In this document: positions 33,661-42,454 of the stretch, piece by piece
Position numbering within the stretch: position 1 is the first letter of the stretch
Layout of the letters: the number at the start of each line of letters is the position of its first letter
Made by a program: the position numbers and the translations under genes
Source: CADEDH01 sp963732695
Lineage (GTDB): Bacteria; Actinomycetota; Acidimicrobiia; Acidimicrobiales; SZUA-35
Assembly (NCBI GenBank): GCA_963732695.1
Contig: CAVTAP010000009.1
Location: 192,306-256,305, forward strand
DNA length: 64,000 bases
Reading direction: 5' to 3'
The notes under the pieces: generated by a model
Told to the model about the DNA's origin: nothing
Seen by the model: the letters and a program-made list of their open reading frames with translations, nothing else
Database searches by the model: none

Positions 33661-34082
33661 TCCAGCTCCTCATTCGGGTACAAGCCTACGGTTCTGCCGC
33701 GAGCTACAACGGTGCCGTCCTCATTCAGAACAGTCGCTTCGATGACCGAGTATCTCCGGCCCCGTCGTAGATACATCTCCGTCAGCTGACCCGTGACTGT
33801 CAGGACTGAAGGCACGCGGATTGGTGCCAAGGACTCGAAAGTTTGACTCGCGTGGACGCTGCCGGGCCTCGGCTGCCATCGAGTCGATGTCAGCTGCAGT
33901 ACCGGGAAGGTCAGAAGAGTCAGCGGGGCAACCTCTTCACCGTCGATATGGTCGATCTCGAAATCGCCAATCGCCGTTCGGTAGTCAGTTACCAGTTGCT
34001 TGGAGATCACGTACTCAAAGGGTCCGAATGTCTCGCCGACAACCATCGATGCCCACTCCTGGACCGGCGGGTCAGACGACAT
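33657..34082 (-). CDS. MaoC N-terminal-type hotdog subunit (FAS1-like dehydratase domain)
   Basis: A 141-residue hotdog protein without the NPIH active-site motif (VGETFGPFEYVISKQLVTDY, then PLTLLTFPVLQLTS). It matches the FAS1-like / MaoC N-terminal half that partners a catalytic half in actinobacterial enoyl-CoA hydratases. Start ATG 34082, with another ATG nine bases earlier. The four-base overlap with the catalytic subunit supports heterodimer formation. The substrate is probably an unusual enoyl-CoA, for example from sterol or polyketide chemistry (inference). Confidence 0.75.
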   Translation of the reverse strand: MSSDPPVQEWASMVVGETFGPFEYVISKQLVTDYRTAIGDFEIDHIDGEEVAPLTLLTFPVLQLTSTRWQPRPGSVHASQTFESLAPIRVPSVLTVTGQLTEMYLRRGRRYSVIEATVLNEDGTVVARGRTVGLYPNEELD

Positions 34083-34163
34083 CGGGGCCATCCTCTACGT
34101 GTGTTCTGCTGGTCCCTGGGCTCCTCTGTGCGTCATTCTTGTAGAGACCATCGAACACGAGTG

Positions 34164-34841
34164 TCACTGCCGTATCCTTTCGCCTTCTGTCCAATGTGGA
34201 TCTCTGCCGGAAAAGGCAATTAGTTGCTCCAGAGGGGTCGCTTCTTCCGAAACTGAGCGCTCAGGCGCAAGCGATATTGGTGAGCGAATTTCGTGGCTCT
34301 CTGACATCTTGAGCAGAGTTTGCTTGGCGGCTTCAATAAGTTCAGGATCGATAACGACCTCCTGCGAGGAAGCAGTAGCGAGATCCCAGGTGTGGACGAC
34401 GGTGTCGTAGAAGAGGAAGCCGAGCCAAGAGTCAACGGTCTCGTGCCCCCAAGGACTCATGGTTTTTCGCAGCAACGCATCACTGGCGTCAATAGCTTCA
34501 ATCACTTGATTTCGACACGTACGCCACGCCAGCTGGGCAACGCCGGCATCATTGCCCACGAACGACCGACCAGGAAAGTCAGCAAAGAGCGAGGGTCGGA
34601 AGACATAGCCGGGGTGGGGAACAGGAACGCCATCGGGTGCCTCAGACTGAGGGACCGCCATGGGGCGCCCCTCAATCATCTCGACGGTCGACCAACACAA
34701 GAGGGCGTTGTGCTGCACCAGCCTGCCAACGTTCCAACGGTCGCAGGGCGACAGCCGCGACCAGTCCTCATCGGAGAGGCGGCGCACTGTCGCATCAAAG
34801 CCCCACAAGGCGTTGAGAAAGTCGCGAGAAGCAGAACTCAT
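34164..34841 (-). CDS. TIGR03086-type (mycothiol-dependent enzyme-like) protein
   Basis: A 225-residue member of the DinB-like/maleylpyruvate-isomerase-like family. Visible marks: DEDWSRLSPCDRWNVGRLVQH at the N-terminus (His near residue 44), and FYDTVVHTWDLATA with the second and third metal-ligand positions. Members typically bind a divalent metal through three histidines, and some use mycothiol as cofactor. It lies on the same strand as the MaoC pair, 81 bases upstream, within the tRNA-bounded element. Confidence 0.8.
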   Translation of the reverse strand: MSSASRDFLNALWGFDATVRRLSDEDWSRLSPCDRWNVGRLVQHNALLCWSTVEMIEGRPMAVPQSEAPDGVPVPHPGYVFRPSLFADFPGRSFVGNDAGVAQLAWRTCRNQVIEAIDASDALLRKTMSPWGHETVDSWLGFLFYDTVVHTWDLATASSQEVVIDPELIEAAKQTLLKMSESHEIRSPISLAPERSVSEEATPLEQLIAFSGRDPHWTEGERIRQ

Positions 34842-35237
34842 GGCTGGCGTCTCCGCAAAATGTTGGCGATTGATGCTCGAACTGCGAAGTCGACGCCGGG
34901 AGGACCGCCGTGCCGAATGGCTAAGGTTTCCGGCTTCTCATACCGGCCCCCCGGGTTGTTTGGACCAAGCAGCCCCCCCTTGAACCGGAACGCTACAGAC
35001 GCGTGCAACTACGATCAAGTGGTTGAGCGATTGGGACTAGCCGGGCATCGACAAACGGCGGCCCTGCGGGCTCAGCCGGTGTCCGGTCGGGGGTTACCTG
35101 GCCTCGCCCGCACTACGTACCGATCGATGGTCGCGAACTGTCGACAGTGAGGCGGTGCGACGTAGGGCAGGGCACAGCTCAGTCTCCCACTCTCGCTGCA
35201 GGCCGAGCTGGGACCCTGTCACGAACAGGCAGACACC
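34842..35237. other. Non-coding right flank of the element
   Basis: About 400 bases between the TIGR03086 gene and motif D with no supported gene. Short frames exist but are interrupted and show no family pattern. Probably attachment-region DNA of the element. Confidence 0.4.
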
Positions 35238-35260
35238 GGATGTTCTCACCGATGTTCTCA
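35238..35260 (+). repeat. Doubled TTCTCA motif D
   Basis: GGATG-TTCTCA-N6-TTCTCA, starting exactly 75 bases before the att core at 35313, as motif A does before 30474. The whole 35238-35340 interval is therefore laid out like 30399-30501 (both 103 bases). Confidence 0.6.
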
Positions 35261-35312
35261 CCGCCGCTGGCCGGCCGGTTGAGTCCGGGCCTGCAGGCCC
35301 CGTGACCTGGGC

Positions 35313-35340
35313 GTTCTCAGCGCGCTCGGAGGGATTCGAA
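35313..35340 (+). repeat. Attachment-site core, right copy (in tRNA-Arg)
   Basis: The 28-bp partner of 30474-30501; 20 of its bases form the 3' end of the tRNA-Arg gene on the minus strand, so integration restored an intact tRNA. Confidence 0.88.
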
Positions 35341-35394
35341 CCCCCAACCTTCTGATCCGTAGTCAGATGCTCTATCCAATTGGGCTACGAGCGC
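35321..35394 (-). tRNA. tRNA-Arg(ACG)
   Basis: A complete cloverleaf on the minus strand: acceptor stem GCGCTCG/CGAGCGC (35388-35394 with 35322-35328), D-arm GCCC/GAGC region, anticodon arm TCTGA/TCAGA around loop CTACGGA with anticodon ACG, and T-arm GGGGG TTCGAAT CCCTC. Discriminator G at 35321; CCA is not encoded. It is the integration target of the neighbouring element. Confidence 0.96.
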
Positions 35395-35620
35395 TGGCTT
35401 CTGGGCCCCAAGGCTAGCGGATCCGCTCGGCGCCGTGACACCACTTTCCCCCGGCTGGGTCCGGCCTGCCCGCGGCATCGCCCGGGGGTACCCGTCGCTG
35501 CAGGTCACGGGGTCGAAGCCCTGAGGCGCGGACCCCAGGTGTTTTGCTCCAGGGCGCGCGTTGCCGTGCCGATGAAGAGGAGTAGTCTCGTTGACGCGGG
35601 CCTGGTTGAAGCAGAAGGAG

Positions 35621-35634
35621 CTAGGCGGGCCTAG
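35621..35634 (+). promoter_or_regulatory. Palindrome before the C-methyltransferase
   Basis: CTAGGC-GG-GCCTAG, a perfect 6+6 palindrome about 52 bases before the methyltransferase start. Candidate operator; no regulator is adjacent. The 291-base gap from the tRNA to the gene holds nothing else that I can support. Confidence 0.35.
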
Positions 35635-35685
35635 TTCTTCGCGCTCCATCTGCCGTTGTTGAGGATCTCGCAGGAGTAGTTGAGG

Positions 35686-36914
35686 ATGAACGAACTGAAG
35701 TGTCGTGGCTGTGGCGCTGCGCTGAGCGAGATCATGGTGGACCTCGGTCCCCAGCCTCTCGCCAACTCGTACGTGCCCCTGGAGGCCGCCCGGGCCGGTG
35801 AGCTGTTCATCCCCCTCACGGTCTACGTGTGCGCGCAATGCTACCTGGTGCAGCTTCATCACGCGGTTCCACCGTCGGCCATCTTCTCCGACTACGCCTA
35901 CCAGTCGTCGTGGTCCACCTCCTACGTCGACCACGCCCGTCGCTATGTCGACGCGGCCACCGCCCGCCTCGGGCTCGACTCGTCGTCCCGGGTGGTGGAG
36001 ATCGCCAGCAACGACGGCTATCTCCTGCAGTGGTTCGTGGCCAAGGGCATCCCGGTGCTGGGCATCGAGCCGGCAGCCAACATCGCCGTGCTGGCCGAAG
36101 CCAAGGGCATACCCAGCCGGGTCCAGTTCTTCGAGACCGCGGTCGGCCGCCAGGTGCGCGATGAGGTCGGCCCGGCCGACCTCATGATCGCCAACAACGT
36201 GCTGGCCCACGTCCACGAGCTGCACGACTTCGTGGGCGGCTTCCGTGAGCTGCTGGCCCCCACCGGCCGGGTCACCTTCGAGTTCCCCCACCTCCTGCGC
36301 CTCGTGGAGCACGCGGAGTTCGACACGATCTACCACGAGCACTTCTCCTATCTGTCCCTCCTCGCCCTCGAGCCGGTGTTCGCCGCCGAAGGCCTGGCCG
36401 TGGTCGACGTGGAAGAGCTGAGCGTCCACGGCGGCGCCCTGCGCCTGTGGCTGGCCCACATCGGTGCCACCCCCGAGACCCCCAACGTGGACCGCATCCG
36501 CGAGGGCCGAAGCCGCCGCCGGGCTGGACCGGCTCGACACCTACACCCAGTTCGGCCGCACGGTGGCCCAGCACAAGCGTGAGATGCTGGCCCACCTGAT
36601 CAACCACCTCGACGCCGGCCGGACCGTCGCCGCCTACGGCGCCCCGGCCAAGGGCAACACCATGCTGAACTACTGCGGCATCGGCGTCGACATGATCTCC
36701 TTCACGGTGGACCGCAACCCCGACAAGCAGGGCACCCTCCTCCCCGGCAGCCGGATCCCGGTCCTGGCCCCGGAGGTCCTGCCCGGAGAAGAAGCCCGAC
36801 GTGGTGGTCATTCTCCCCTGGAACCTGGCCGACGAGATCGCCCCCATGGTCAACGCCGCCTCCTGGGGCGGGGTCACGGAGATCCTCCGGCCCCATCCCC
36901 GCGTTGTCGGCTGA
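35686..36914 (+). CDS. Nucleotide-sugar C-methyltransferase-like protein, two frameshifts
   Basis: About 409 codons if two single-base shifts are corrected. N-terminal zinc-ribbon-like cysteines (CRGCG, VCAQC), then a class I SAM domain (VVEIASNDGYLLQWF, LGIEPAANIA, IANNVLAHVHELHDFVGGF, IYHEHFSYLSL), then a C-terminal sugar-binding half (VAAYGAPAKGNTMLNYCGI, VVVILPWNLADEI). This is the three-domain layout of TylC3/NovU-like NDP-hexose C-methyltransferases. The frame changes near 36502 and near 36786, each consistent with one extra G in a homopolymer. Start ATG 36686 minus 1000, i.e. 35686, has AGGAG nine bases upstream. Either recent decay or sequencing error. Confidence 0.82.
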
Positions 36915-36942
36915 CCAGGCGTTGTCGGCTAGAACAAGCGGC

Positions 36943-38227
36943 ATGATCCCAGGCCTCGACGCCACCTGGGTCGACCAGTTGATGGACGACCTCTTCCCCC
37001 TCTGCCGCAGCATCACCGGCAACGGCAACCGGGCCACGCTGGCCCGGGTGGGCAAGGAGATCGACCTCACCGTCCACGAGGTGCCCACCGGCACCCCTGT
37101 GCTCGACTGGCAGGTCCCCAACGAGTGGAACCTCAACCGGGGCCGCCTGTGGGGGCCCGACGGTGACCTCGTGGCCGACACCGACAACTGCAACCTCCAC
37201 GTGGTGGGCTACAGCCATGCGGTGAAGGGCGAGCTGTCGCTGTCGCAGATCGCCAACCACCTCCACTCCAACCCCGACATGCCGTGGTCGGTCCCCTACC
37301 GCACGGCGTACTACGCCCAGACCTGGGGCTTCTGCCTCCCCTACGACGACCACGCCTCCCTCCAGCCCGGCCTCTACACCGTCGACCTCGACGCCACGCT
37401 GGAGCCGGGGGCTCTCACCTACGGCGAGCTGGTGGTGCCCGGTACCACCGACCGGGAGGTGTTGGTGTCCACCCACATCTGCCACCCGTCGATGGCCAAC
37501 GACAACCTCACCGGCATCGCCGCCGCCATAACCCTGGCCCGCTGGGCCATGAGCGCCCCAGCGCCACCTCACCTATCGCTTCGTGTTCATCCCCGGCACG
37601 ATCGGCTCCATCACCTGGCTGGCCCGCAACCGTGACGTGGTGCCCCGCATCGCCCACGGGCTGGTGCTCACCGGCCTGGGCGACCCCGGACCGCTCACCT
37701 ACAAGCGCTCCCGCCGGGGCGACACCGGCACCGACCGGGTGCTGGCCCGGGTGCTGGCCGAGCATGGCGGCCAGGTCATCGACTGGTACCCCTACGGCTA
37801 CGACGAGCGCCAGTACTGCTCGCTCGGCTTCGACCTGCCGATCGGCCGCCTGTCCCGCACCATGCACGGCACCTACCCCCAGTACCACACGTCGGCCGAC
37901 GACCTCTCGTTCGTCAGCGCCGAGCGGGTGCTGGCCGCCGTCGACGTGGCCACCGAGGCCTTGGAGCTGTTCGACGAGCGCCGCCCCCTCACCAACACCG
38001 CTCCCGAGGGCGAGCCCCAGCTCGGCCGCCGGGGCCTGTTCGCCAAGATCGGGGGCACGATCGGCAACGCCTCCAAGGAGTCCACCTACCTGTGGCTCCT
38101 GAGCCTGGCCGACGGCGACACCGACGTGATCGACGTGGCCGCCCGGGCCGGGCTACCGGTCGACGAGGTGGCCCTGGCCGCCGCCCGCCTCCGCGACGCC
38201 GGCCTGCTGGCCGAGGGTCGGGCCTGA
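36943..38227 (+). CDS. DUF4910 (M28-like aminopeptidase-fold) protein, one frameshift
   Basis: About 428 codons after correcting one shift. The N-terminal part (WVDQLMDDLFPLCRSITGNG, VPTGTPVLDWQVPNEWN) and the metallopeptidase-like core (STHICHPSMANDNLTGIAAA, FIPGTIGSITWLARN, PQYHTSADDLSFV) fit the DUF4910 family, which has an aminopeptidase fold; a winged-helix-like tail (EVALAAARLRDAGLLAEGRA) follows. The shift is near 37555, consistent with one extra C. Family members often sit in polysaccharide or natural-product clusters beside C-methyltransferases, as here. Substrate unknown. Confidence 0.8.
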
Positions 38228-38228
38228 C

Positions 38229-40108
38229 CTACCCTGCCGTCACGGTGAAGGTGTGGGTGGCCGACGCCGTCTGCCCGCTCGAATCCGACGCCGTGGCCGT
38301 GAGCGTGAACGTCTGACCCACCGCTTCCGCCGCGCTGGGCTGGATCTGGATCGAGCTGATACCGGGCACCACGTCGAGCGCGCCCTCCCCGAACTGGGGG
38401 ATGCTCCACTCGCCCGAGGTGGCGTTGGCCGTCACGATGTCGCAGAAGACCGTGTCGTTGAGGGCGATCTCCGAGGGGCAGGTGATCGACACCGAGATCC
38501 CGGTGACGGTGAAGCTGCGCTGGATGGATGTGCTGGCACCGGCGGTGTCGGTCACGGTGGCGGTGATCGTGAACGTCTGGCCCACGGCGGTGGCGTTGGT
38601 GGGGTTGATGAAGATGTCGAACGTGCCCTGGCTGGTGTCGAACGACTCGGGCGCGTCCTTGAAGCCGGGCAGGTCCCACGTGCCCGACGCCGCCCCCACC
38701 GTGGTGATGGTGCAGTAGATCTTCGTGTTGAGCTGGATCTGCTCCGGGCATTCGATGCTCACCGTGGCCGTGCTGGTGCCCGAGCCGCCGGTGGTGGTGG
38801 CGCCGAGCAGGGTGGTGGACGCCCCACTTATCGTGCTGGCCGTGGTGGTGGTCGTGCCGTTGTTGTCGTCACCGCCACCCGAGCTGGCGACGGCGGCCGC
38901 GATCCCGCCGATGGCCAGCAGGCCCACCAGGCCCGCGCCCACCAGGGCCAGCACCTTGCCCGACCCGCCGCCCTTGCGGGCCGGGGGCCCCGAATGATGG
39001 AACGGCGCCGGCCCGATGTCGTTGGGCGACGGGATCGGCCCGCTCGGGTAGCCCTGGGGCGGGCTGGGGAACCCCTGCGGGCCGCTGGGGAAGCCCGAGG
39101 GCGTGTTCTGGAAGCCCTGCGGCGGGATCGTGGCGTACTGGGCTGGGACTGGGGTTGGGGCAGGGGCTGGGACGGTGGCTGGTACTGGGGCTGGGGCGCC
39201 GTGGAGGGCCAGGCCGGCGAGCCGGTGGGCGTCTGAGCGATCAGCGGCGGCGGGTTGGGCACGGCGATCGTGGCCGAGCTGGGCAGGGGGGCGCCGGTGG
39301 CCGCCGCCTTGAGCTGGGCCGCCATGATCTGGGCCGTGGGCTGGCGATGGGCCGGGTCCTTGGCCAGCGACTGCTCGATGATCCGGGACACCGAATCGGG
39401 CACGCCCCGGGGCCGGAGGTCGGGCGGGGCCTCGGTGAGGGCCCGGGTGATCATCGGCGTGACCCCCTCGTCGCCCGGCCGGATGAACGGGGGCAGGCCC
39501 GTGATCAGGTTGAACAGGGTGGAGCCGAGGGCGTAGATGTCGACCCCGGGGCCGATCTGCTGGCCCTGGAGGAGCTCGGGGGCGGCGTGGGCCAGGGTGG
39601 CCGTGGTGCTCATGGTGGCGGTGGCGTTGTTGGCCACCGCCGCGATCCCGAAGTCTGACAGCTTCGGGTTGCCGTACTGGTCGATCAGGATGTTGTCGGG
39701 CTTGATGTCCCGGTGGAGCACCCCGGAGTCGTGCGCCGCCTGGGTGGCCCCGGCCACGGCGGCCATCATCTCCACCGCCTCGGGCCAGGGGAGCGGGCCG
39801 CCCGACCGGAGCCGGGCCCCCAGCGAGCCCCCGGTGGCGAGCTGCATGACGATGTAGCCCTCGCCGCTCTCGGTGTAGCCCGACTCGAACACCGGCATGA
39901 TGTTGGGGTGCGACCCGAGCCGGCCCATGGTCTGGCGCTCGCGGTCGAAGCGCCGGCGCTCGGTGTCGCCCAGCGCCCCCTCCAGCACCTTGATGGCCAC
40001 CTCGCGCCCGTGGGCGGCGTCGGCCGCCTTGTAGACAGCGGCAAACCCGCCCTGGCCGATCAACTCGGCGTCGCGGTAGCCAGCGATGTCTCGGGTCCTG
40101 CCTGCCAC
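38229..40108 (-). CDS. Membrane Ser/Thr protein kinase with extracellular domain, one frameshift
   Basis: About 626 codons after correcting one shift near 39140 (consistent with one C lost from a run). The kinase domain (residues 10-270) has GQGGFAAVYKA, the VAIK lysine, HRDIKPDN and DFG. Then come a Pro/Gln-rich linker, one transmembrane helix (LALVGAGLVGLLAIGGIAAAV) and an extracellular part. The extracellular part has two similar beta-rich units of about 95 residues, each with a CPEQI/CPSEI start and VGQTFT. It follows the PknB-like plan, but the ectodomain is not PASTA. Likely an envelope-sensing kinase. Confidence 0.85.
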
Positions 40109-40234
40109 GCGCTCCCTCCCGGGGTCCTGCTCTTCGCAGCGTACGCCCAGTTAGCCGTGTTCTGCGGGCGCTGGCGCCCCCGGGACCCCATCTGTGCCGG
40201 GGGCCCCACCCCGGCGCCAGCTACGCTGGCCGCC

Positions 40235-41242
40235 ATGGCGACCGTCTCCGTCGTGGTTCCCACCTACCAGCGCGAGCAGATGCTGGCCGAGGCCCTCGAT
40301 TCCGCTCTGGCCCAGACCTACGAGGACTTCGTGATCCTCGTGGGCGACAACAGCGAGAACGACGGCACGGAAAAACTGATCGGGACCTACGACGATCCCC
40401 GCATCCGTTATCACCGCAATCGGCCCGGTCTGGGGGCGATGGGCAACTGGCTCGACCTCGTCAACCGGGCCGACACCCCTCTGATCGCCACCCTCCACGA
40501 CGACGACCTGTGGGAGCCCGACTACCTGGCTGCCGTGGTGCCCCCCATGCTGGCCGACCCCGACACGGCGATGACCTTCGTCGACTTCTGGGTGATCGAC
40601 GAGCAGGGCCGCATCCAGGAGGCGTACACCGAGGAGGAATCGGCGCGCACCCACCGGCGCACGATGCCGGGCGGCAGGATCGACTACGACCTGGCCCAGG
40701 GCATCCGCCTGGTGGCGGTGTGGAACGCCCCCCAGCCGTGCTACGCCGCCGTGATCCGGCGCGACGCCATCGTGGCCACCGAGTACCCCCGGCAGATGGA
40801 GCCCCTGTACGACATCTGGACGTCATACCACCTGGTCAAGCGGGGGGCCGGCATCCGCTACGAGCCCCGCCGCCTCACCCGGTACCGGGTCCATTCCGCC
40901 ACCGGCACCAACGACGCCCGCTTCACCGAGGCCGAAGACTGGATCTTCCGCCAGATCATCGAGCAGAACCCCGACGCCGGGCCGGTGACCGACGAGGTGC
41001 GCCGCTACTGGTCGTCGATCCGCTGGTATCGGGGTACGCGGCTCATGGGCGACGGCCCGACGGCCCGGGAGCGGTCGCAGAAGGAGCTGCTGGCGGCGGC
41101 TGGGGGCCTGGGCGGGCCCAAGCGGGTGGTGGCCACGCTGGCCGGCCGATCCGGCCTGGCCTGGAGCGCCGGAAGCAGGGCGTGGCAGTGGCGGCACCGG
41201 GCGCCGGGGGTGCACGACATCCGCCACCAGTCGGCCACCTGA
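40235..41242 (+). CDS. Glycosyltransferase family 2
   Basis: A 335-residue GT-A fold enzyme: VSVVVPTYQREQMLAEALDS at the N-terminus, VGDNSENDGT, and the DxD-type metal site in LHDDDLWEPDY, followed by an acceptor region. ATG 40235 begins the fold. It would transfer a sugar from an NDP-sugar, probably to a surface polysaccharide or a secondary metabolite. It is divergent from the kinase gene and close to other sugar genes. Confidence 0.88.
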   Translation: MATVSVVVPTYQREQMLAEALDSALAQTYEDFVILVGDNSENDGTEKLIGTYDDPRIRYHRNRPGLGAMGNWLDLVNRADTPLIATLHDDDLWEPDYLAAVVPPMLADPDTAMTFVDFWVIDEQGRIQEAYTEEESARTHRRTMPGGRIDYDLAQGIRLVAVWNAPQPCYAAVIRRDAIVATEYPRQMEPLYDIWTSYHLVKRGAGIRYEPRRLTRYRVHSATGTNDARFTEAEDWIFRQIIEQNPDAGPVTDEVRRYWSSIRWYRGTRLMGDGPTARERSQKELLAAAGGLGGPKRVVATLAGRSGLAWSAGSRAWQWRHRAPGVHDIRHQSAT

Positions 41243-41420
41243 CCGATCTCCCGGCCCGGCGCGATCTCCGGGGGATTGCCGGGGTGATTGCCACCGGGCC
41301 GGCTACTGGTTTCAATGGTGCGGGTACGACAGCGGATGTGGTCTCGGCGGGCGGGGTCGGCGGGCCTCCCGGAAGCGGAGCCGTGCCCTGTCCCCCCTCT
41401 AAGAATCGGTAGGGTCCCCT

Positions 41421-42353
41421 ATGCCAGCTCTCCTCGTGATCGTCGCCCTGTTGGCGGTTGGGTTCCTGGTGATGTGGGTGCGGTCCAACCGGGCCTTCCT
41501 CGCCCACCAGGCCGACGCCGCGGCCATCCAGGAGACGCTGACCACCGAGCGCGACGAGGCCCGGACCGGGGCCGCCATCCGCACCACCGAGCGTGACGAG
41601 GCCCGGACCCAGCTGGCGGCCCGCAGCGCCGAGCTCGACACCCGCACCAGCGAGCTCGAGGGGGCCCGGACCCAGATCACCCGGCTGGAGGCCCAGAGCT
41701 CACAGCTGTCGGGGGCGGTCCGGCGCCAGTCGGGCGAGATCGACGAGCTCCGTTCCCAGGTGGCCGCTCAGGGGGACCGGATCGAGGCCCAGTCCAACGA
41801 GATCGGCACGCTGGTGCTGGAGAACAACGCGTTGGAGGCCCGGGCCGAGACGGCCGAGGCGGCGGTGGCGGCGGCCGAGGCCCGCAACACCGGGGTGGTG
41901 ATCGGCGACGAGCTGGGCGCCGACGACGGCCACCCCGCCAGCCTGTGGTCGCTCGAGCTGGCCCGCTCCAAGCGCACGTGGCGCACGAGCGTGGCCGCCA
42001 ACCCGTTCGCCGAGCCCACCCCGTTCGAGGAGACCGACGACCCGGTGCGCCTCGCCGTCGAGGTGGAGGCGGCGGCCCTGCGGGAGAACGTGGGGGCCCT
42101 GGTGGACATCGACTGGCAGATCGGCCCGGTGACCGACCCCACCCGCAGCCACCTGATCGTCCGGGTGGCTCAGGAGCTGCTGGAGGCGGCGGCCCGCAAC
42201 CCCGAGCCGCTGCGACTGGTGGTGAGCGGCGACCCCGACGTGACGCTGCGCCTCGAGCCCCGCGACGGCGCCCCGGGAGGCTCACCCGAGGGCACGGCGG
42301 CCGGCGGCGAGCTGAACCTGGCCGAGCCGGTCACCGTCAAGGCCGCTCCGTAG
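41421..42353 (+). CDS. Membrane-anchored coiled-coil protein
   Basis: A 310-residue protein with one N-terminal transmembrane helix (residues 3-20), a long coiled coil (about 28-165, with heptad-like Leu/Ala spacing and repeated ERDEAR units at two places) and a C-terminal globular part (SLWSLELARSKRTWRTSVAA, then a helix-strand pattern ending in VTVKAAP). The C-terminal part is reminiscent of a histidine-kinase-like or scaffold fold but lacks any clear ATP-binding boxes. Function unknown; possibly cell-envelope organisation. Confidence 0.7.
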   Translation: MPALLVIVALLAVGFLVMWVRSNRAFLAHQADAAAIQETLTTERDEARTGAAIRTTERDEARTQLAARSAELDTRTSELEGARTQITRLEAQSSQLSGAVRRQSGEIDELRSQVAAQGDRIEAQSNEIGTLVLENNALEARAETAEAAVAAAEARNTGVVIGDELGADDGHPASLWSLELARSKRTWRTSVAANPFAEPTPFEETDDPVRLAVEVEAAALRENVGALVDIDWQIGPVTDPTRSHLIVRVAQELLEAAARNPEPLRLVVSGDPDVTLRLEPRDGAPGGSPEGTAAGGELNLAEPVTVKAAP

Positions 42354-42404
42354 GCCCGTAGCTGCCCCAGGCGGCCCCCGTCGTGCCTGTAGGACCGATG
42401 CCCC

Positions 42405-42452
42405 CAGGCGGCTCCCGGAGCCGCCTGAAGGGCCGGGCTGGCGGGCCCGGCC
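42405..42452. terminator. Two hairpins between convergent genes
   Basis: An 11-bp arm inverted repeat (42405-42427, nearly no loop) followed by an 8-bp hairpin (42431-42438 with 42445-42452). They lie between convergent stops and probably act as a bidirectional terminator. Confidence 0.65.
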
Positions 42453-42454
42453 CC

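Larger units (their letters stand above)
30474..35340. mobile_element. Decayed integrative element in tRNA-Arg
   Basis: A 4.9-kb segment bounded by 28-bp att direct repeats, the right one overlapping the tRNA-Arg 3' end. It contains a broken tyrosine integrase (about 32.4-33.2 kb), three tiny coupled genes, a SnoaL gene, a GYD gene, a split MaoC pair and a TIGR03086 gene, plus three doubled-TTCTCA motifs. GC is lower than in the flanks. A second element end with the same layout lies immediately to the left (30399-30501), beside another integrase relic, so at least two related elements were laid down in tandem. With no intact integrase the element is probably immobile. Confidence 0.8.

Noticed and set aside
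30399..35260. The doubled TTCTCA motifs as a CRISPR array
   Set aside because: The copies are kilobases apart, too short, and have no regular spacers; no cas genes are present. No CRISPR array was seen anywhere in the window.
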